Below are positions 5,479-5,799 of a DNA stretch of 5,799 bases, piece by piece; position 1 is the stretch's first letter, and every line of letters begins with the position of its first letter. The DNA comes from an uncultured Lysobacteraceae bacterium (GTDB taxonomy: Bacteria; Pseudomonadota; Gammaproteobacteria; Xanthomonadales; Rhodanobacteraceae). A program made the position numbers and the translations under genes. The stretch lies in the NCBI GenBank assembly GCA_946482585.1, contig CAMLSI010000348.1, positions 1-5,799 on the forward strand, given 5' to 3'. The notes beneath the pieces are model-generated. The model ran no database searches, had not been told where the DNA came from, and saw nothing but the letters and a program-made list of their open reading frames with translations.

Positions 5479-5799
5479 CAGGCGCCTCCTTCCAGTACCC
5501 AGGTGTCCTTGGTGCCGCCGCCCTGGGAAGAATTGACGACGAGCGACCCTTCGCGCAGCGCGACGCGCGTCAGGCCTCCGGGGATCACGTGGATGCGCCG
5601 GCCGCACAGGATGTACGGGCGCAGGTCGATGTGCCGCGGCGCGAGGCCCCTCTCGACGAAGGTCGGACATGTCGACAGCGACAGCGTCGGCTGCGCGATG
5701 TAGTTGTCGGGCCGCGCGAGGATGCGCTGGCGGAATTCCTCGATCTCGGCCTTGGTGGACGCGGGCCCGACCAGCATGCCGTAGCCGCCGGCGCCATGG
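5478..5799 (-). CDS. Circularly permuted type 2 ATP-grasp protein, C-terminal fragment (window edge)
   Basis: Only the last 106 codons are in the window; the N-terminal three quarters lie beyond the right edge. The fragment begins in the nucleotide-binding glycine-rich segment [12 protein letters not shown], continues through [13 protein letters not shown] and [11 protein letters not shown], and ends with [20 protein letters not shown]. These are the conserved C-terminal features of circularly permuted ATP-grasp proteins that accompany alpha-E. Members of the wider ATP-grasp fold form amide bonds by activating a carboxylate with ATP; the substrate of this family is not established. The ATG at 5777 falls inside the conserved glycine-rich motif and is internal, not the true start. 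The stop codon shares one base with the alpha-E start, so the two are co-transcribed. The promoter is outside the window. Confidence 0.93.
   Translation of the reverse strand, partial: HGAGGYGMLVGPASTKAEIEEFRQRILARPDNYIAQPTLSLSTCPTFVERGLAPRHIDLRPYILCGRRIHVIPGGLTRVALREGSLVVNSSQGGGTKDTWVLEGGA
5479..5491 (-). promoter_or_regulatory. Strong Shine-Dalgarno for the alpha-E gene inside the ATP-grasp gene
   Basis: Minus-strand AAGGAGG (5491-5485) lies 6 bases before the alpha-E ATG and within the last codons of the ATP-grasp gene. It fixes the alpha-E start at 5478 and, with the TGATG overlap, points to coupled translation. It contrasts with the absence of any such site before Anbu. Confidence 0.85.

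Noticed and set aside
4213..5703. 496-codon plus-strand open frame
   Set aside because: Antisense to Anbu, alpha-E and ATP-grasp, all of which show conserved family motifs. No plausible function in the translation.

Overview
The window is high-GC DNA with dense, compact gene packing and long antisense open frames, as expected from a GC-rich proteobacterium. The gene content fits a gammaproteobacterium of the Xanthomonadales/Lysobacterales (Lysobacter, Dokdonella or Rhodanobacter-like): a secreted reprolysin-type metalloprotease, a short MetF, a membrane diguanylate cyclase and an Anbu/alpha-E/ATP-grasp cluster. That placement is an inference from protein style, not a search.

Layout. On the minus strand, 1-1220 holds the N-terminal 406 residues of a secreted zinc metalloprotease; its C-terminus lies beyond the left edge. 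It is preceded by a 208-base gap (1221-1428) containing a textbook intrinsic terminator for the upstream gene and a 9-bp inverted repeat in the protease leader. Next on the minus strand is metF (1429-2283). A 268-base divergent gap (2284-2551) carries an AT-rich palindrome overlapping a possible metF -10 element, a tandem repeat, and a possible leaderless promoter for the plus-strand diguanylate cyclase (2552-3670). That gene converges, with only 14 bases between stops, on a minus-strand operon entering from the right edge: circularly permuted ATP-grasp (C-terminal 106 residues only, 5478-5799), alpha-E protein (4486-5478) and Anbu, the bacterial proteasome-like subunit (3685-4419).

How they work together. 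ATP-grasp, alpha-E and Anbu form a recurrent bacterial cluster, usually joined by a transglutaminase-like protein, proposed on comparative-genomic grounds to make and remove peptide-like amide bonds; its substrate is not established to my knowledge. Here the transglutaminase is not between alpha-E and Anbu. That 66-base gap holds a 7-bp stem-loop instead, and Anbu has no visible Shine-Dalgarno sequence. MetF supplies 5-methyl-THF for methionine synthesis, the cyclase makes c-di-GMP, and the protease is exported. I see no functional link among these three beyond adjacency. No tRNA, rRNA, CRISPR, insertion sequence or attachment site was seen. The best candidate for an under-described system is the Anbu cluster and the way Anbu expression is separated from its partners.
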